Source of the DNA: an uncultured Lachnospiraceae bacterium
GTDB taxonomy: Bacteria; Bacillota; Clostridia; Lachnospirales; Lachnospiraceae
Length of the DNA: 17,035 nt
Assembly: GCA_910584965.1 (NCBI GenBank)
Contig: CAJUDZ010000004.1
Span: forward strand, 177,770-194,804
Direction of reading: 5' to 3'
Each line of letters begins with the position of its first letter. Within the stretch, counting starts at the first letter, position 1. The notes under the pieces were generated by a model, which made no database searches, had not been told where the DNA came from, and was given only the letters and a program-made list of their open reading frames with translations. Shown here piece by piece: positions 14,923 to 17,035 of this stretch. The translations under genes were made by a program, and so were the position numbers.

Positions 14923-15333
14923 ATGCTTGTATTCAACGACACGGAAGAAAAAGCGGTTAAGAAAGCCATAACTGCCCTTGCCGATATGATACCGCTGGAA
15001 GCCATACAGCTGCCACAATCCCCCGCATTGGTTTTTCCGGGACTGGAAATCAGACTGCACCAACGCCGGGTGCTCCGTGACGGAACTGATATTTATCTTA
15101 CTCGTCTTGAATATGGTATGCTTGTGTACTTAGCTTCCTATCCGGGCATGGTACTTTCACAGGAACAAATTTTTGAAGCCGTTTGGAGCATAGATAGTGA
15201 TAGTTGCCAGTCCAGTGTGGTAAATGTAATATACAACCTGCGTAAAAAAATTGAACCAGACAGCAAAAACCCAACTTACATAAAGACGGTAATAGGTGTC
15301 GGCTATAAGTTTGATATGCAAAGTAGCGGATAG
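14923..15333 (+). CDS. Orphan winged-helix (OmpR/PhoB-type) DNA-binding protein
   Basis: About 136 aa. The C-terminal two thirds is a Trans_reg_C winged helix: LEIRLHQRRVLRDG, LTRLEYGMLVYLASYPGMVLS, EQIFEAVW and the recognition/wing region VVNVIYNLRKKIE ... IKTVIGVGYKF. There is no receiver domain and no phosphorylatable aspartate site; the first 40 residues (FNDTEEKAVKKAITALADMIP) are short and helical. Similar receiver-less proteins occur in clostridial ICEs, so it is probably an element regulator. The start is uncertain. GGGAGG (14894-14899) is well placed for TTG 14906, but that frame stops at TAG 14918. The correct frame begins at GTG 14899, which overlaps the ribosome site, or at ATG 14923. 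A one-base deletion in the AAAA run would explain this. Confidence 0.75.
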   Translation: MLVFNDTEEKAVKKAITALADMIPLEAIQLPQSPALVFPGLEIRLHQRRVLRDGTDIYLTRLEYGMLVYLASYPGMVLSQEQIFEAVWSIDSDSCQSSVVNVIYNLRKKIEPDSKNPTYIKTVIGVGYKFDMQSSG

Positions 15334-15380
15334 CATACTCCCCAAATAGAGGGGTGCGCTATCCGCCTTCTTTTGCGTTT
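15326..15380 (+). terminator. Intrinsic terminator after the winged-helix gene
   Basis: GCGGATAGC (15326-15334) pairs perfectly with GCTATCCGC (15358-15366), with additional CCCC/GGGG pairing inside. The T-rich CTTCTTTTGCGTTTT follows. The left arm includes the stop codon of the gene. Confidence 0.75.
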
Positions 15381-15392
15381 TAAGAGAGTTAT

Positions 15393-15737
15393 TTAGCGTC
15401 CATTGTCCCGTTCCTGCTCCGGGGTTTTTGTCTGTCTTAAAATGCTGTCTACGTTTTGTTTTAAGGTGTCGTACTGCTTGATTTTCTTTTTCAGTTTCCC
15501 GTACTCTTGATACAGCTTATCCTTTTTCTCTGTAAGCTCCTTGTACTCCGTGTGCTGCTTCTTAAAATCGGGCAGCTTGCCGCCGTTTTTTGCCGCCTAC
15601 AACTGCTCATACTCTGAAATGTCATGCTCCGTTAGGAAATTAAAAGTCTTTGCCGCCTGTTTCAGATTGTGTATCTTCGCCCACTGTTCGTCCGCCACAT
15701 AGAACTTTAACTGGATAGCCCGTTTTCTCTCTGCCAT
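15393..15737 (-). pseudogene. mobC-relaxase deletion fusion with an internal stop
   Basis: Read on the minus strand from ATG 15737, the first 15 or so residues, MAERKRAIQLKFYVADE, resemble the start of MobC-type relaxosome proteins. The frame then continues as WAKIHNLKQAAKTFNFLTEHDISEYEQL, which resembles the C-terminal region of the ICE relaxases normally encoded next to mobC. A TAG at 15597-15599 interrupts it after 46 codons. The same frame then runs open for another 67 codons (AAKNGGKLPDFKKQH, coiled Lys/Glu-rich, ending QERDNGR) to TAA at 15393. This fits an in-frame deletion joining mobC to the relaxase tail, followed by a nonsense mutation. The relaxase catalytic domain is absent. Family assignments are from memory; the frame and stops are read directly. 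Confidence 0.6.
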
Positions 15738-15754
15738 AGCTCCGCTTCCTTTCC

Positions 15755-15875
15755 GTTTTTTCAGAGGGTTTGGGACATTTCCCAATAAGCAAAATTCCCA
15801 CAAGTCCGCCGGGCGGGGAATGGAAATTTTACGGGTTTGAGTACTCAATCCCTATGCTTGCTATTCTGCTATTCT
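15755..15875. other. Candidate origin of transfer (oriT) region
   Basis: The stretch directly upstream of the mobC-like start has several short symmetric elements: TGGGA-CATT-TCCCA (15771-15784), ATTCCC (15794-15799) paired with GGGAAT (15816-15821) around a GC-rich core GTCCGCCGGGCGG, the palindrome TGAGTACTCA (15838-15847) and a tandem GCTATTCT GCTATTCT (15860-15875). Origins of transfer in such elements usually lie just before the mob genes and have inverted repeats beside a nick site. No nick site can be assigned. Confidence 0.4.
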
Positions 15876-16021
15876 AAACTTTTTATAAAATTTCTAAAAA
15901 ACTTTGCCAATTTTTGCCTTGCGTGCGTAGTAAGGAGTAGAGGGGATGTTTACGCTATTTACGTTATAGTGTACTTGCCACTTCTCATAAAATTTAGGGA
16001 AACCGCCAAAGGAGAAAGTTT

Positions 16022-16186
16022 ATGCCAAACAACGATACCTCTCCTACACCCGATACCCAGATACACAAAGATAAAATGAGGCTGACAGTTACAAATATCT
16101 ACCCCGCCTTTCAGAAAAAATCAGAGCAGGAAACCCGACAGGAAATAGCAGCCCGGCTCTATCAGATTTTCAAAAAGTATGCGTAA
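16022..16186 (+). CDS. Small element-encoded protein, 54 aa
   Basis: The protein reads MPNNDTSPTPDTQIHKDK, then MRLTVTNIYPAF, QKKSEQETRQEI and AARLYQIFKKYA. It is hydrophilic, with a disordered start and an amphipathic C-terminal helix. AAAGGAGA (16009-16016) lies well placed before the ATG. Its position directly before a large serine recombinase, together with its size, resembles the small TnpW-type and related hypothetical proteins of Tn4451-like elements and clostridial ICEs; the sequence match is not clear enough to name it. A role in regulating or assisting the recombinase is inferred from position only. Confidence 0.7.
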   Translation: MPNNDTSPTPDTQIHKDKMRLTVTNIYPAFQKKSEQETRQEIAARLYQIFKKYA

Positions 16187-16191
16187 GTCAC

Positions 16192-16220
16192 TTGCAAAAC
16201 AATCATACAAACGGTATGAT
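16192..16220 (+). promoter_or_regulatory. Recombinase promoter overlapped by a palindrome
   Basis: TTGCAA (16192-16197) and TATGAT (16215-16220) are 17 bp apart, about 70 bp before the recombinase ATG. ATCATAC (16202-16208) pairs with GTATGAT (16214-16220), so the palindrome covers the spacer and the whole -10 box. A second hairpin, AAAATCC/GGATTTT (16232-16250), lies in the leader. Confidence 0.45.
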
Positions 16221-16292
16221 CAGTTTGATTTAAAATCCCATAAGGATTTTACATTGGGTATTGCGTCTTACGTTTTGGGAGGTAGATACTAA

Positions 16293-17035
16293 ATGTACGA
16301 CGCATTATATGCAAGACAGTCAATCGAAAAAAAGGACAGCATATCCGTAGAAAGCCAGCTTGAGTATTGCAGATATGAAACCCACGGGGAAGCCTGTATT
16401 GAATATACGGACAGAGGTTTTTCGGGCAAGGACACCAACCGTCCCGGCTTTGAAAAAATGATGAATGATATTCGTGCAGGAAAAATCAAACGGGTTATTG
16501 TCTACAAACTCGACCGTATCAGCCGTTCCATTTTGGATTTTGCAAACATGATGGAGATATTTCAGAAATATCATGTGGAGTTTGTTTCTTCCACGGAAAA
16601 ATTTGACACGTCCACACCGATCGGCAGGGCGATGTTAAATATCTGTATCGTGTTCGCCCAACTGGAACGGGAAACCATACAAAAGCGCGTAACGGACGCT
16701 TATTATGCACGGTGCAAGCGCGGCTTCTACATGGGCGGACGTATCCCCTACGGCTACCGTCTGACGAACACGGTCATTGACAATATCCGCACGTCCATGT
16801 ACGAGGAAGTCCCGGAGGAAAGCGAACAGCTAAAGCTGATTTACTCTATGTATGCGAACACGGACAATTCACTTGGGGACATTGTACGGTACTTGAACGA
16901 ACACCAGATTAAAAATCTGCGTGGTGCAAACTGGAATACCGCCCGTATCAGCGAAATGCTCCGCAATCCTGTGTATGTGCAAGCTGATATTGACGTGTAC
17001 CAGTTTTTTCAAAGTCAAGGTGCTAACATCTATAA
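16293..17035 (+). CDS. Large serine recombinase (TndX/TnpX-like), cut by the window end
   Basis: 247 codons are visible and the frame is still open at base 17035. The N-terminal resolvase domain begins MYDALYARQS with catalytic Ser10; family motifs include DRGFSGKDTNRPGF (40-53), YKLDRISRS (71-79) and TPIGRAMLNICIVFAQLERE (108-127). The Recombinase domain starts near residue 146 (YMGGRIPYGYRL) and runs into RISEMLRNPVYV (218-229). Such enzymes excise and integrate the element, usually at short sites with a central dinucleotide. GGGAGG (16277-16282) precedes ATG 16293 by ten bases. In related elements this gene is near one end, so the right end of the element may lie not far beyond the window. 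Confidence 0.93.
   Translation, partial: MYDALYARQSIEKKDSISVESQLEYCRYETHGEACIEYTDRGFSGKDTNRPGFEKMMNDIRAGKIKRVIVYKLDRISRSILDFANMMEIFQKYHVEFVSSTEKFDTSTPIGRAMLNICIVFAQLERETIQKRVTDAYYARCKRGFYMGGRIPYGYRLTNTVIDNIRTSMYEEVPEESEQLKLIYSMYANTDNSLGDIVRYLNEHQIKNLRGANWNTARISEMLRNPVYVQADIDVYQFFQSQGANIY

Larger units (their letters stand above)
9885..17035. mobile_element. Degraded integrative element (collapsed ICE), left part
   Basis: The element begins where cotJC leaves its family consensus (about 9885-9935) and runs past the window. It contains a truncated RepA-like protein, an AT-rich regulator/transporter cassette, a sigma-factor remnant, an orphan winged-helix protein, a mobC-relaxase fusion remnant, an oriT-like region, a small protein and a large serine recombinase. 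These families typify clostridial ICEs that use serine recombinases. No VirB4, VirD4 or intact relaxase is seen. The exact left boundary and the right end cannot be placed from this window. Confidence 0.7.

Noticed and set aside
15597..15599. Pyrrolysine-type recoding of the TAG in the mobC-relaxase fusion
   Set aside because: The gene has already lost its catalytic domain by deletion, and no recoding element is evident.
15837..16079. 80-aa plus-strand open frame before the 54-aa gene
   Set aside because: It has no ribosome site, lies over the oriT-like region, and overlaps the better-supported 54-aa gene in another frame.
16289..16574. Minus-strand open frames within the recombinase gene
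   Set aside because: They are antisense shadows of a gene with intact serine recombinase motifs.

Overview
The window looks like chromosomal DNA of an anaerobic, spore-forming Bacillota, most likely a Lachnospiraceae-type clostridium. The grounds are a cotJABC spore-coat operon, a monomeric iron-only hydrogenase, a one-polypeptide GldF/GldG-type ABC permease, a DUF1292 protein, and a mobile element with the gene families common in clostridial integrative conjugative elements (ICEs). No rRNA, tRNA or CRISPR array was seen.

Layout. Bases 1-182 hold a repeat block: a 55-bp hairpin-forming unit present twice around a second branched palindrome. A promoter then drives a DUF1292 gene (322-699, +), whose terminator lies inside the 3' end of the converging helicase gene. 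Bases 694-8764 form a minus-strand gene train, read right to left: GldA-type ABC ATPase, fused GldF/GldG permease, [FeFe] hydrogenase, glutamyl-tRNA synthetase, UvrD-family helicase. The genes overlap or are closely spaced, with a possible internal promoter before the hydrogenase. A divergent intergenic region (8765-8907) leads into cotJA, cotJB and cotJC (8908-9934, +), joined by TAATG stop/start overlaps.

Near 9885-9935 the cotJC reading frame leaves its family consensus and mobile-element DNA begins, continuing past the right edge. The element appears to be a collapsed ICE. It keeps a nonsense-truncated RepA-like protein, a remnant of a sigma-factor gene, an orphan winged-helix regulator, a mobC-relaxase deletion fusion carrying a stop, a probable oriT region, a 54-aa protein and a large serine recombinase (open at the window end). 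No conjugation machinery remains in the visible part. Nested inside is a visibly AT-rich cassette: a membrane-anchored XRE regulator (BcrR-like architecture) plus a BceAB-type ABC transporter, the probable cargo for peptide-antibiotic sensing and resistance.

How the genes work together. The host transporter pair is one envelope-associated ABC system. Hydrogenase, gltX and helicase share a transcript without an obvious common pathway. CotJA, CotJB and CotJC are inner spore-coat proteins. In the element, the XRE protein probably senses at the membrane and controls the adjacent transporter, while the recombinase has its own promoter overlapped by a palindrome.
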